In this document: positions 37,302-45,909 of the stretch, one piece after another
Position numbering within the stretch: the first letter of the stretch is position 1
Layout: every line of letters begins with the position of its first letter
From: Maribacter antarcticus DSM 21422
Lineage (GTDB): Bacteria > Bacteroidota > Bacteroidia > Flavobacteriales > Flavobacteriaceae
NCBI RefSeq assembly: GCF_000621125.1
Contig: NZ_JHZC01000007.1
Span: 1-64,000 of the forward strand
Reading direction: 5' to 3'
DNA: 64,000 nt
Position numbers and translations under genes: made by a program
Notes under the pieces: model-generated
Seen by the model: the letters and a program-made list of their open reading frames with translations, nothing else
Told to the model about the DNA's origin: nothing
The model's database searches: none

Positions 37302-37832
37302 TTATTTATCCGTTAATAGTTTTTTCAATTCGTCCCATCGTGGGTCGTTTTCTGATGTATTCTCTTCTTTTTCCTTTGGCTGAAGCTCTTGCAACTTCTC
37401 TAATACTTCCGATTTTAAAGTACCGTCCTCAATGCCTGGATGTACTCTTTTCTGAGGCACTGCCAATACCGACATTTCATAAATAAACTGCGCAACATTC
37501 AACTCGTGCTCACCGTGGGGCAGGATAACGATTTCACCATCCTCATCGTTATATTCATCTCCAAATTTAGCGATTATCCTCAACTCTGAAACTATAGGTT
37601 GGTCGTAAGGTTCACTTGTAATGTCACAATTTACATTTACGGTTCCAGAAGCGTCAAAATCAAGCTCCATCATCGTAGATGTCTTATTTAAAAGCACCCC
37701 TACATTGATTTTGCAATCGTTAAAATCATCGTATTCAAAAGAATCAAAGAACGTATTATCAATTTCAAAATTAAAGTTGTGCTTTCCTTGTTTCAATCCA
37801 GAGAAAGGAATATTATACTCCTTTTGCTTCAT
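37302..37832 (-). CDS. yceD: DUF177 (YceD) family protein
   Basis: A 176-residue acidic protein, starting at ATG 37832 (MKQKEYNIPFSGLKQGKHNF) rather than the TTG 9 bp earlier. The conserved segment LDFDASGTVNVNCDIT followed by YDQPI corresponds to the DUF177 core. The family is needed for 23S rRNA accumulation in some bacteria and plants. The location just ahead of rpmF is the classic context. The C-terminal KEENTSENDPRWDELKKLL is also typical. Confidence 0.93.
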   Translation of the reverse strand: MKQKEYNIPFSGLKQGKHNFNFEIDNTFFDSFEYDDFNDCKINVGVLLNKTSTMMELDFDASGTVNVNCDITSEPYDQPIVSELRIIAKFGDEYNDEDGEIVILPHGEHELNVAQFIYEMSVLAVPQKRVHPGIEDGTLKSEVLEKLQELQPKEKEENTSENDPRWDELKKLLTDK

Positions 37833-37956
37833 TGTGTACAACTTAAATTATAAATATATGCCTTAAAAGGCGGACGCAAAGATACTATTATTTTGACAAT
37901 TGCCAATAGTTATGAACTATTTATCTTTATAACTTTTAGGCTAAAAAACTACACTG

Positions 37957-39003
37957 TTAGCGATTCATTCGCTGCTTTTTTAGAACATTTTCTGTAAGCC
38001 CACGATACTCCATTCTACTCTTAAAAATATGTATGCCAGTAAATACTGCTTCTTTAAAAGAACTAGGGTCCGCTTTACCCTGCCCTGCTATTTCATAGGC
38101 CGTGCCATGGTCTGGGGACGTTCTTACCTTGTCCAAACCAGCGGTAAAATTAACGCCTTTACCAAAAGACAAGGTCTTAAAAGGAATTAACCCTTGATCA
38201 TGGTACGCTGCCAAAATTGCATCAAATTTCTTATACCCATCGGATCCAAAAAAACTATCTGCAGAATAGGGTCCATATACTAAATGACCATTATTGGCCA
38301 TTTCCTTAATAACTGGCTTCAACACTTCATCATCCTCTTTTCCAATTACACCATTATCACCACTATGTGGATTTATACCCAAAAGCGCAATCCTAGGTCT
38401 GCGGATGCCAAAATCCATCTTTAATGATTTTTCGATGGTATTTACCTTATCACGAATAAGTCTTGGGATAATCGCAGCGGCTACATCCTTCACCGCAACA
38501 TGATCCGTAAGCAGCCCAACTTTTAAATCGTCGGTTACCATAAACATAAGACTGTCTCCCTCTAACTCCTGCGCCAAATAATCAGTATGGCCAGGAAACT
38601 TAAATTCTTCTGACTGAATATTATTCTTATTAATAGGTGCCGTAACTAATACATCTATTACCCCTTCTTTTAATGCCGAAACAGCGGCTTTTAATGATTG
38701 TATTGCAAAGCTGCCCGCTTCCTCGGTTGCCTCTCCAAACTGAATATTGGGAATTTCTTTCCAAACATTCACAATATTTACTTTGCCGTCTATAGCTTTT
38801 GAAGCGTCGGGGACACCATTAAATATAATGTTCATGTCCAAAACCTTCATTTGATGGGAGATGGTCTTATTCGATGCAAAAAATATCGGGGTACAGAAAT
38901 CTAACATTCTACTATCTTCAAATGTTTTTAGCGCAACCTCACAGCCAATCCCATTCAAATCTCCTATGGAAATCCCCAACCTAATTTTCCTATTTTCCTC
39001 CAT
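37957..39003 (-). CDS. pdxA: 4-hydroxythreonine-4-phosphate dehydrogenase
   Basis: A 348-residue enzyme of pyridoxal-phosphate synthesis, starting at ATG 39003 (MEENRKIRLGISIGDLNGIG). Features are APINKNNIQ, the metal-site FPGHTDYLA, GINPHSGDNGVIGKED and YHDQGLIPFK. The N-terminal ISIGDLNGIGCEV replaces the common GDPAGIGPE, as in other Flavobacteriia. It is divergent from ribE with 60 bp between starts, so two cofactor genes share a promoter region. Confidence 0.95.
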   Translation of the reverse strand: MEENRKIRLGISIGDLNGIGCEVALKTFEDSRMLDFCTPIFFASNKTISHQMKVLDMNIIFNGVPDASKAIDGKVNIVNVWKEIPNIQFGEATEEAGSFAIQSLKAAVSALKEGVIDVLVTAPINKNNIQSEEFKFPGHTDYLAQELEGDSLMFMVTDDLKVGLLTDHVAVKDVAAAIIPRLIRDKVNTIEKSLKMDFGIRRPRIALLGINPHSGDNGVIGKEDDEVLKPVIKEMANNGHLVYGPYSADSFFGSDGYKKFDAILAAYHDQGLIPFKTLSFGKGVNFTAGLDKVRTSPDHGTAYEIAGQGKADPSSFKEAVFTGIHIFKSRMEYRGLTENVLKKQRMNR

Positions 39004-39063
39004 GATAATCTTTACCTTTACAATCCAAAACCAGTTCACAAAACTACTTAATAAAAACGATAC

Positions 39064-39654
39064 ATGTTTACAGGTATAATTGAAACCTTAGGAGAAGTTG
39101 TTGGTTTAGATTCCAACGCCAGCAATCTTAACATTACTATGCACTCTAGCCTTGCTTCAGAATTAAAAATTGACCAAAGCGTAGCGCATAATGGTGTTTG
39201 TTTGACTGTTGTATCATTGAAAGATGATACCTACACCGTTACCGCCATCGCCGAAACCCTTCAAAAGACCAATCTTACCGAGTTGCGAGTAGGCAATACC
39301 GTAAATTTAGAACGAGCCATGATTTTAGGCTCCAGATTAGATGGTCATATTGTGCAAGGTCATGTAGACCAAACAGGGGTTTGCACTAAAGTAGAAGAAA
39401 AAGATGGAAGTTGGTTTTTTTCCTTTGAATATGACGTAGCAAATGGGAACCCCACTATAGAAAAAGGATCTGTTACAATTGATGGAACAAGTCTTACCGT
39501 AGTGAATTCTGGCGCAAACACCTTTCAGGTGGCCATTATACCCTATACGTATGAAAACACCAGATTCAATTCCTACAAAAAGGGAACTATCGTAAATCTG
39601 GAGTTTGACGTGATTGGGAAGTATGTAGCAAAATTAATGGACGTTAGACGTTAG
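39064..39654 (+). CDS. ribE: Riboflavin synthase, alpha subunit
   Basis: A 196-residue enzyme that converts two lumazines to riboflavin. It has the two homologous barrel domains: the first begins MFTGIIETLGEVVGL and has SVAHNGVCLTV; the second begins near 99 with LDGHIVQGHVDQTG and has GSVTIDGTSLTV. The last codons (VRR and stop) lie inside a 7-bp tandem repeat, so slippage there would change only the C-terminal tail. Confidence 0.96.
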   Translation: MFTGIIETLGEVVGLDSNASNLNITMHSSLASELKIDQSVAHNGVCLTVVSLKDDTYTVTAIAETLQKTNLTELRVGNTVNLERAMILGSRLDGHIVQGHVDQTGVCTKVEEKDGSWFFSFEYDVANGNPTIEKGSVTIDGTSLTVVNSGANTFQVAIIPYTYENTRFNSYKKGTIVNLEFDVIGKYVAKLMDVRR

Positions 39655-39670
39655 ACGTTAGACGTTGGAC
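39640..39670 (+). repeat. 7-bp tandem repeat across the ribE stop codon
   Basis: Three copies of GACGTTA, a fourth as GACGTTG, then GAC. The ribE stop TAG (39652-39654) falls within it. Confidence 0.9.
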
Positions 39671-39831
39671 AAAATGATTTTTACAAAAGGCAAGCAACCC
39701 TAAAGAGTCATTTTAATCGTCTTATCATATCGAGCGCATTAGAGAACCTTGGATGCGACAAATTATCGTGCACCCCTTTCGGTCAAGTAGATAAGATTAG
39801 GACTCTCTTCCAAAGGGTCTAACAAGGTAAG

Positions 39832-41028
39832 CTAATCCTCAAAAAAACCAATAGAGGAGCCTATCCAAGTCTCTTCCGTATTATGAGAAACATTAATCAA
39901 ATCGCCTTTGCTCATACGTCCTAAGTTTGTTACCGGTTTTAGGCGATTTTTCTTCTCGTCCCAGACGTAAAGAATACGTATTTCGCCTTTGGAATTTTTT
40001 TCTGATTTCGTTTTTATCGCAGATGCGTAGGTTACTTTTTCTTGAAGGATATAATTTTCCTTATCCGCAATACCAGCTATTTTTTCTTTGGTTGGGTCTA
40101 AATCAACTCCCAAGCCTGCAAAGGAAAATAGTGGCTTTACTACATAGTTTTTTAGATTAGTATCCAAAGGAAAATCATTCAAATAAAAAGAGTTGGGAAT
40201 GTTCTTATGCTTCAGTTTAGGCATGACGCATTTAGATATCATAAAGAACCAATCCGGATGGGTCACCCACTTCACATCTACGTCATCATTTAAGTTAAAT
40301 TCGGTTTTTAAATCCTTTGTACGCTCAATTTCATCGAAAATTACCCGGTTGTATATTCTGTTGATTTGGGTTTTGACTCCGTCCTTAACATAGAATAACT
40401 TTTTACCCTCTTTGCTGATTTTAGTCATACAAACCACTTCGATACCCAAGGCTTTTTTTGTTGCCCAAAAATCAATTCGTGTTTTTTGTTTTTCTGGATA
40501 TAACTCCATTAAAATAACATTTTCAGGCTTTTCATCGGCAATAATAACATCTCGCACTTCCTTTATGTACTGTACTTCATCCAAGTCACTAAAGAAATAA
40601 CGAAATCCCTCTTTAGGCATGGCCGGATAGTTATTCAAAAATGCTTTGCCTAAAAAGGGCTGATAAAAAAATAGGGTTGGGAACGCCTGTAACTCTATTA
40701 ATTGCGGGGTAATACCACCACTGCCATCTTCACAAAGTCCAAAATCGATGGCCAAAAAGTGCGGTTTTCCTATGTTGGATGGCGATTGTATTTCCTTGGT
40801 AACGAACTGATTACGGATTTTATCGAAATCAAATTGCCCCAATTGGTATATGATGCTCTTACAGGCATCAAAAATTTCTTCCTTTACTTGCTTACTGATA
40901 AATATCGGTGTTTCCGACAAGCGGAAGGCCGTTCCTTCGCCATAAGTATCCACGATTTCCTTTTTCAGGTTTTCGTAATACTCCTGTTTAAATCCTACAT
41001 TGAACTGTTCCCTGATTTTTGATATCAT
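39832..41028 (-). CDS. ATP-grasp ligase of the amidoligase cluster (second copy)
   Basis: A 398-residue soluble protein. The C-terminal half looks like an ATP-grasp domain: KNYVVKPLFSFAGLGVDLD (about 295-313) supplies the ATP-binding lysine and loop, and YILQEKV followed by GEIRILYVWDE the later strands. The N-terminal half is specific to this family. It would join a carboxylate to an amine using ATP; substrates are unknown. Its ATG overlaps the amidotransferase stop (ATGA, 41025-41028), so the two are translationally coupled. It is the last gene of the cluster and appears intact. Confidence 0.75.
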   Translation of the reverse strand: MISKIREQFNVGFKQEYYENLKKEIVDTYGEGTAFRLSETPIFISKQVKEEIFDACKSIIYQLGQFDFDKIRNQFVTKEIQSPSNIGKPHFLAIDFGLCEDGSGGITPQLIELQAFPTLFFYQPFLGKAFLNNYPAMPKEGFRYFFSDLDEVQYIKEVRDVIIADEKPENVILMELYPEKQKTRIDFWATKKALGIEVVCMTKISKEGKKLFYVKDGVKTQINRIYNRVIFDEIERTKDLKTEFNLNDDVDVKWVTHPDWFFMISKCVMPKLKHKNIPNSFYLNDFPLDTNLKNYVVKPLFSFAGLGVDLDPTKEKIAGIADKENYILQEKVTYASAIKTKSEKNSKGEIRILYVWDEKKNRLKPVTNLGRMSKGDLINVSHNTEETWIGSSIGFFED

Positions 41029-41864
41029 ACCAACTGTGATTTTTCTTGCTGAATAGCTTCTGCCGCTAATTTTAGAAACCTAGGGATAATAACAGCATTT
41101 GTTTTCATAATCTTATCATCATCATTAAGATGTTCCAACATGTTTTTATATTTCCTTGGTCCATGTTTTTTGATTACGACAGCCTTTTTATCCTCGCGTT
41201 CAAAATAGCGTGTCATCCCCTCGGCATCTGCCTCTGGATGAAACTGGGTGCCAAATATTTCATTGGAAAAACGAATAGCCATCACAGCGCGCTCTAAGGC
41301 TACGTTTGGCCTGTTCTTCTCAATACACAACACCTTTCCGTCTAAAGAGTCAAATTTCCACTCCTTGGGACCCACCACTTGATAATCCCTCGAATCTACA
41401 GCGTAAAAAGGGTCGTCCAAATCTTGGAACAACACCTCGTGCTCGCCACTTTTCGTTTTATACATAGGTAAAACCCCAAAGGAAGTAGACCTGCGTTTTG
41501 TTACCCTAGCTAAATCCCAATGCAAACATGCCAATTGAAAAGAATGACAAATAAGAAAAAGATGCTTTTTACTGGGTTTAAAAAGATTGTGCAGCAATAC
41601 GGCATCCAAGAAATTAAAATAGGCATTCTCCCATGGCTCGCCTACAATTAATGGTGTTCCAGGACCACCAGACGATATAAACATATCATAGTCTTTAATT
41701 TTGGGTATTTGGTTTTTGACACGAACATCAAAAATATCGTAACTACCTTTAATCGTCTTCTGATCTAAAAACTGTTCTACCAGCATAGTAATACAGCGCA
41801 TGCCTTCATTAGCGTGCCCAGCATTCATGTCTAGAACAGCAATTTTATATTTTATATTCATCAA
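41025..41864 (-). CDS. Class I glutamine amidotransferase-like protein
   Basis: A 279-residue protein with a GATase-I triad: nucleophile C106 in LICHSFQLAC, H209 and E211 in GTQFHPEAD. The oxyanion strand SSGGPGTP (64-71) is also present. Such domains release ammonia from glutamine, or in some families cut gamma-glutamyl amide bonds. In this cluster it could supply ammonia to, or edit, an amide product. It is coupled to the ATP-grasp gene downstream and lies 58 bp after the broken carboxylate-amine ligase gene. Confidence 0.85.
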   Translation of the reverse strand: MMNIKYKIAVLDMNAGHANEGMRCITMLVEQFLDQKTIKGSYDIFDVRVKNQIPKIKDYDMFISSGGPGTPLIVGEPWENAYFNFLDAVLLHNLFKPSKKHLFLICHSFQLACLHWDLARVTKRRSTSFGVLPMYKTKSGEHEVLFQDLDDPFYAVDSRDYQVVGPKEWKFDSLDGKVLCIEKNRPNVALERAVMAIRFSNEIFGTQFHPEADAEGMTRYFEREDKKAVVIKKHGPRKYKNMLEHLNDDDKIMKTNAVIIPRFLKLAAEAIQQEKSQLV

Positions 41865-41922
41865 TTATTTGTCTCTATAGCTAACGTGAAAAAATTGGTT
41901 TACGTTTAAACCAAGGTCAGTA

Positions 41923-43019
41923 TTACAATCCTTTTTTTGTCTGGCCCACTACATATTCCATCACTTTCTTAAGGTCATTGGAGTCTTCATAGACCTTTAA
42001 CTGCCTATCTGCTCCAGAACCTTGTTCCAGCATCTGATATACATAGTTTACTTCGGTACGGCAACCGAGTTCGTCCACAACATCATCAATAAATTCCAAC
42101 AGTTCGTTAATCAACACAGGAAAGGCCACTTCTTCCTGCCGTCCAAAATCTATAAGTTTAGCATCTACGCCCCAGCGAGCCGCACGCCATTTATTTTCAT
42201 TAATTAAAATACGTCTATACGACCTAAAACTTTGATTTTTTTGATGCAATTTGCTCAATTTAGCAATGATGCACTGCATTAGGGCTGCAACGCACATGAC
42301 CTCATCAACCGTCATAATCATATCACAAACCCTAAACTCTACCGTTGGATAAAATGTATGCAAACGAATATCCCACCAAATTTTTTTACCATTATCTATA
42401 CAATTTGTCTTCACCAAAAGATTTACAAAATCATCGTACTGCGGAACACTGACAAAATAAGGTAGAATTCCAGTCCTAGGGAATTTATCAAAAATCTTGG
42501 ATCGGAACGATTTGAACTCTGTATCCCTACCTTCCCAAAATGGCGAGTTGTTAGACAGAGCATATAAATGTGGTAAAAAGTAGCGGGCTACGTTCATAAT
42601 CTGCAAGCCCTCTTCCCTACTTGGAATAGCAACATGCACGTGCATTCCAAAAATGAGGTTGGAACGGGCAACATCTTTCATCTCATGGATTAGCTGATCG
42701 TATCTTGGATTTGGAGTAATCAATTGCACACTCCAATGGGAATAAGGGTGGGTTCCTGATGCGGCAACCTCCAAGCCTTCCTTTGCGGCCAATTCAAAAA
42801 TCTGCTGTCTTAAATAAGAAACCTCATCCCTAGCCTGACTAATATTCTCGCAAATATTAGTGCCCATTTCTACCATGGACTGGTGCGTCTCTTCTTAATA
42901 CGCTCCTGTAAAAAAACTTTTCCACCATCAATGATTTTTGACATTTGGGAATGAAGCTTTAAGCTATCGCTATCCAGAATCTGAAATTCTTCCTCTATTC
43001 CCAGTGTGAATTTGTGCAT
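41923..43019 (-). pseudogene. Carboxylate-amine ligase (GCS2/YbdK family), frameshifted
   Basis: The family N-terminus reads from ATG 43019: MHKFTLGIEEEFQILDSDSL up to RIKK at about codon 43. One base is then missing in AAGAAGAGACG (about 42888-42897). Restoring it gives KETHQSMVEMGTN, and the frame runs on for 317 codons (GMHVHVAI, PTVEFRVCDMIMTVDEV) to the stop at 41923. The missing N-terminal part includes the GIEEEF metal/ATP strand, so the 317-codon piece starting at 42876 should be inactive. The family ligates glutamate-like carboxylates to amines. A sequencing error cannot be excluded. Confidence 0.85.
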
Positions 43020-43049
43020 CTCTCTTTTGCTTTTAAAGATATATCTAAA

Positions 43050-44185
43050 TTATTTTGTTTTTTTTGAAGCAGACTTCACTTTTGCTGGCGTTTTTTTGAC
43101 GGCTGTTTTTGGTTTTGTATTAGTCTTTTTAGCTGCGGCCGATTTCGTCTCTGGTGTAATCGCTTTTTTAATAACAGTTTTCTTTGCTTGAGCAGCCGTT
43201 TTTAATGAACTTTTTTTGACTACAGGCGTTACCGGAGTGGAAGCATCCCTTACATACGAACCCCAAGAAGTTACATTCTTTTTTGGTTTATGGGCCTTTG
43301 CTTTTTCAATAGCAAGTTTGGCGGAATGTTCCACAATCCAATCAAAATTCTCTTGCCCAACGGAATTAATATCCGCATCTGAAGCTGGATTACAAAAATC
43401 AATAGCATAAGGAATACCATTACGAATAGCGAACTCTACCGTATTAAAATCATACCCAAATGTTTTGTTTAGTTTCAAAGTATAATCGGTAATGGTCTTC
43501 ATCAATTTTGTATGCTCCGCACCTGTAGTCTTTGGTTTTGTAGCATAACGTGCATGAAATTCGTTCCGTGGCTCATACGGCATAATATGAACCTATTTTT
43601 GACCCAAACAGTACACTCTGTAGTTGTCTTCAAACTCAATTTCTTCCTGTAATAACATGACCAACTGTCCGGTTTCTTCCAAACATTCAAAAAGCTTTTC
43701 TGCATTCTCTACTTTGTATACATTTTTCCATCCACCACCATCATGAGGTTTCATGTACGCTGGAAACCCGATGTAATCAAACATATACTCCCAAACCAAA
43801 GGCGCTTTTAAATTTCTAAAAGAGGTCTCTAAGGTGTCGTCTGGTCGCTCTTTCGACGGCAACAATACAGTCTTGGAGACAGGAACTCCTAATTCCATAG
43901 CCAAGCAGTTATTAAAAAATTTTTCGTCGGCACTCCACCAAAAAGGATTGTTGATTACTGCAGACCCCATCAAGGATGCGTTTTTTAAATACGCGCGATA
44001 AAAGGGAACACTCTGCGAAATACAATCAATGATTACGTGGTATCCATAATCAATACCCTGTTGTAATTTATCGATTTGGACGGCTTCAGCGATAATTTCG
44101 CATTTGCCCATTTCGTTTACCTTGTCTATAAATGCCCATGGGAAAGTGTCTTCCATCCCAAATAATATACCTACTTTTTTTTCAT
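43050..44185 (-). pseudogene. ATP-grasp ligase with Lys/Ala-rich tail, start frameshift plus nonsense codon
   Basis: The natural start ATG 44185-44183 is followed by 8 A; nine would give MKKKVGILFGMEDTFPWAF, in frame with the rest. With eight, translation ends at once, and the next ATG is 44156. The frame then reads to LQEEIEFEDNYRVYCLGQK and hits TAG at 43595-43593. The same frame continues VHIMPYEPRNEFHARYATKP, DYTLKLNKTFGYDFNTVEFA and FCNPASDADINSVGQENFDW. After about residue 320 comes a Lys/Ala/Pro-rich histone-H1-like tail to the stop at 43050. So there are two independent lesions in one ATP-grasp gene. Confidence 0.82.
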
Positions 44186-44204
44186 AATTACTTTGATTTT
44201 TAGC

Positions 44205-44236
44205 ATTCCTGCAAAAACAGGAATCTCTTTTTTGTT
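44205..44236 (+). terminator. Terminator-like palindrome between the cluster esterase and ATP-grasp genes
   Basis: ATTCCTG and CAGGAAT form a perfect 7-bp stem around CAAAAA, followed on the + strand by CTCTTTTTTG. On the minus strand, the direction of the flanking genes, there is no T run. It resembles short intergenic palindromes (ATTCCTG...CAGGAATCT) that I associate with flavobacterial genomes. It may limit antisense transcription or simply be a repeat. Confidence 0.45.
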
Positions 44237-44286
44237 TTTATAAATATTTAGTTTTGCTTGATTACTGCATACAAGAGCAAACTACC

Positions 44287-44943
44287 TTAAAAGTACTTTC
44301 CTAGATATTCTGGGAACATCATTTTCCATAAAGGCCATTCGTGATCTTGCCATTTTTTCTCATCGTACCAATGCGTTATTTCTTTTCTATTCAAAATACC
44401 CGACATGTGTTTGTTTTTATCCAAGCAAATATCCCAATCCGAGGTACCCAAAACAATCTGCATGTGATTATATTTCCAAGGTTCCTCATTCTCCATATAC
44501 TCAGCCGGACAATTGAAATAAATACGGATGTCCTCTGAATACGGAGTCATATTTCTAATGCTAAACACAGCGCTCATCGCTATTAAATGAGAAACCAAAT
44601 CTGGAAAACGAAAAGCCACGTTAGCCGCATGGAAACCTCCAAAACTAACTGCGGCCACTCCTATCCTGTGTACATTACATTCTTTTTGAACATGCGGAAT
44701 GAATTCGTCCTTTACAAATTTCATATACAATTCGTAATTATGGGTTTTGGCTTCCAAATCCATATTGTCGTCATAGAAAGACAACATATCTATCGTTTCT
44801 ACATTGTAGAGTTTAACCTTGCCTTCTTCCATCAAGTGCATGACGGAGGCGTTCAATTCAAAATCTGTATTCTGCGTATATTGTCCGCCGGAAGAAGGGA
44901 ACATTAAAATGGGATGCCCCCAATGTCCAATAACCTCTACCAT
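44287..44943 (-). CDS. Esterase (alpha/beta hydrolase) of the amidoligase cluster, start codon apparently lost
   Basis: From ATG 44943 the frame gives 218 residues of a putative esterase fold: GHWGHPILMFPSSGGQYTQN at the start and the nucleophile elbow VAAVSFGGFHAAN near 95-107. Coding similarity continues upstream in frame: codons from 44988 read IEHIPYYSNTLGRNI, matching the N-terminus of these esterases, but the first codon is ATT where ATG is expected and TAA precedes it. Either ATT initiates, or translation starts at 44943 with 15 residues missing. The hydrolase may release or proof-read the cluster's product. Confidence 0.75.
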   Translation of the reverse strand: MVEVIGHWGHPILMFPSSGGQYTQNTDFELNASVMHLMEEGKVKLYNVETIDMLSFYDDNMDLEAKTHNYELYMKFVKDEFIPHVQKECNVHRIGVAAVSFGGFHAANVAFRFPDLVSHLIAMSAVFSIRNMTPYSEDIRIYFNCPAEYMENEEPWKYNHMQIVLGTSDWDICLDKNKHMSGILNRKEITHWYDEKKWQDHEWPLWKMMFPEYLGKYF

Positions 44944-45144
44944 TATGTTGCGGCCTAGTGTATTGGAGTAATAAGGAATATGTTCAATTTATCCAAAAGG
45001 ATTAACAGTCAACTATTTAGGGGCGCAAAAGTAATTTTATTTTTAACACAACAAATTTTATTTTTTACTATTCGTTATACTTACACTCGCTTAATTTAAT
45101 ATATAGATTTTATAAGTGCAAAAGGTCTTTTTTTTTCAGAAAAC

Positions 45145-45900
45145 TTGAATAGAAATGTGGGGTTTCGATTTGTAGCTCCTGGCAACTATAGAAAAAGTAA
45201 AGCTTCGTTTCCTGTACTATTAATGAACGATGGTCAAGATTATCAGGCTATAAAGTTGGAAAAAACACTGGTCGAAGCCTTCACAAATACCTGTATAAAA
45301 CCTTTTTGTTACGTTGGAATATCCTGTAATGATAATAGAATTTGCGAATACGGCACCAGCAGCACACCAGATTTTAAAAACCGAGGTAACAAAGCGGCTA
45401 ACTATTCCAAATTCATCATTGAAGAATTTATTCCTTTTTTAAAGTCGGCATTCAGACTCTCCAAAAAACCAGCGGACTGGGTGTTTTGCGGAATGTCTTT
45501 AGGAGGAGTCTCCGCTTTTGACATTATGTACAACCATCCCACCCACTTTAATAAAGTAGGTGTTTTCAGTGGCTCATTTTGGTGGCGAAAAAAGGAATAT
45601 GTAAAAGGGGATAAGATGGATAGGAGCCGCATCGTTTTAGACCTTATTAAAAACAGGGGTTATGTTACCGGTCAAAAATTTTGGTTTCAATGTGGGACTG
45701 CAGATGAAACAGCCGACCGAAATCATAACGGCGTTATTGACGCTATAGATGACACTATGGATGTTATTAAAGAATTAAAAGGGAAGGGATATTCCTATCC
45801 TGGGGACATTACATATCTAGAAATTGATGGCGGTAAACATGATTTGCCAACTTGGGGAAATGCCTTTTCTGCTTTTTTAAAATGGGCATTTAAACACTAG
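45145..45900 (+). CDS. Putative esterase (IroE/Fes-like alpha/beta hydrolase), divergent from the amidoligase cluster
   Basis: A 251-residue protein with LLMNDGQDY, the nucleophile elbow VFCGMSLGGVSAFD (Ser near 117), an acid in CGTADETADRN and a histidine in EIDGGKHDLPTW. The start is uncertain: TTG 45145 is in frame, but family proteins extend further upstream. A GTG at 45116 would be in frame only if the run of nine T at 45128-45136 had one more. It is divergent from the cluster with a shared promoter region of about 110 bp, and it ends 9 bp before the converging DUF2237 gene. Confidence 0.8.
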   Translation: MNRNVGFRFVAPGNYRKSKASFPVLLMNDGQDYQAIKLEKTLVEAFTNTCIKPFCYVGISCNDNRICEYGTSSTPDFKNRGNKAANYSKFIIEEFIPFLKSAFRLSKKPADWVFCGMSLGGVSAFDIMYNHPTHFNKVGVFSGSFWWRKKEYVKGDKMDRSRIVLDLIKNRGYVTGQKFWFQCGTADETADRNHNGVIDAIDDTMDVIKELKGKGYSYPGDITYLEIDGGKHDLPTWGNAFSAFLKWAFKH

Positions 45901-45909
45901 TGGAAACAC

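Noticed and set aside
42876-43583. Treating the GCS2 and ATP-grasp fragments as separate short genes
   Set aside because: Family sequence continues across the breaks in each case, so they are pieces of single damaged genes.
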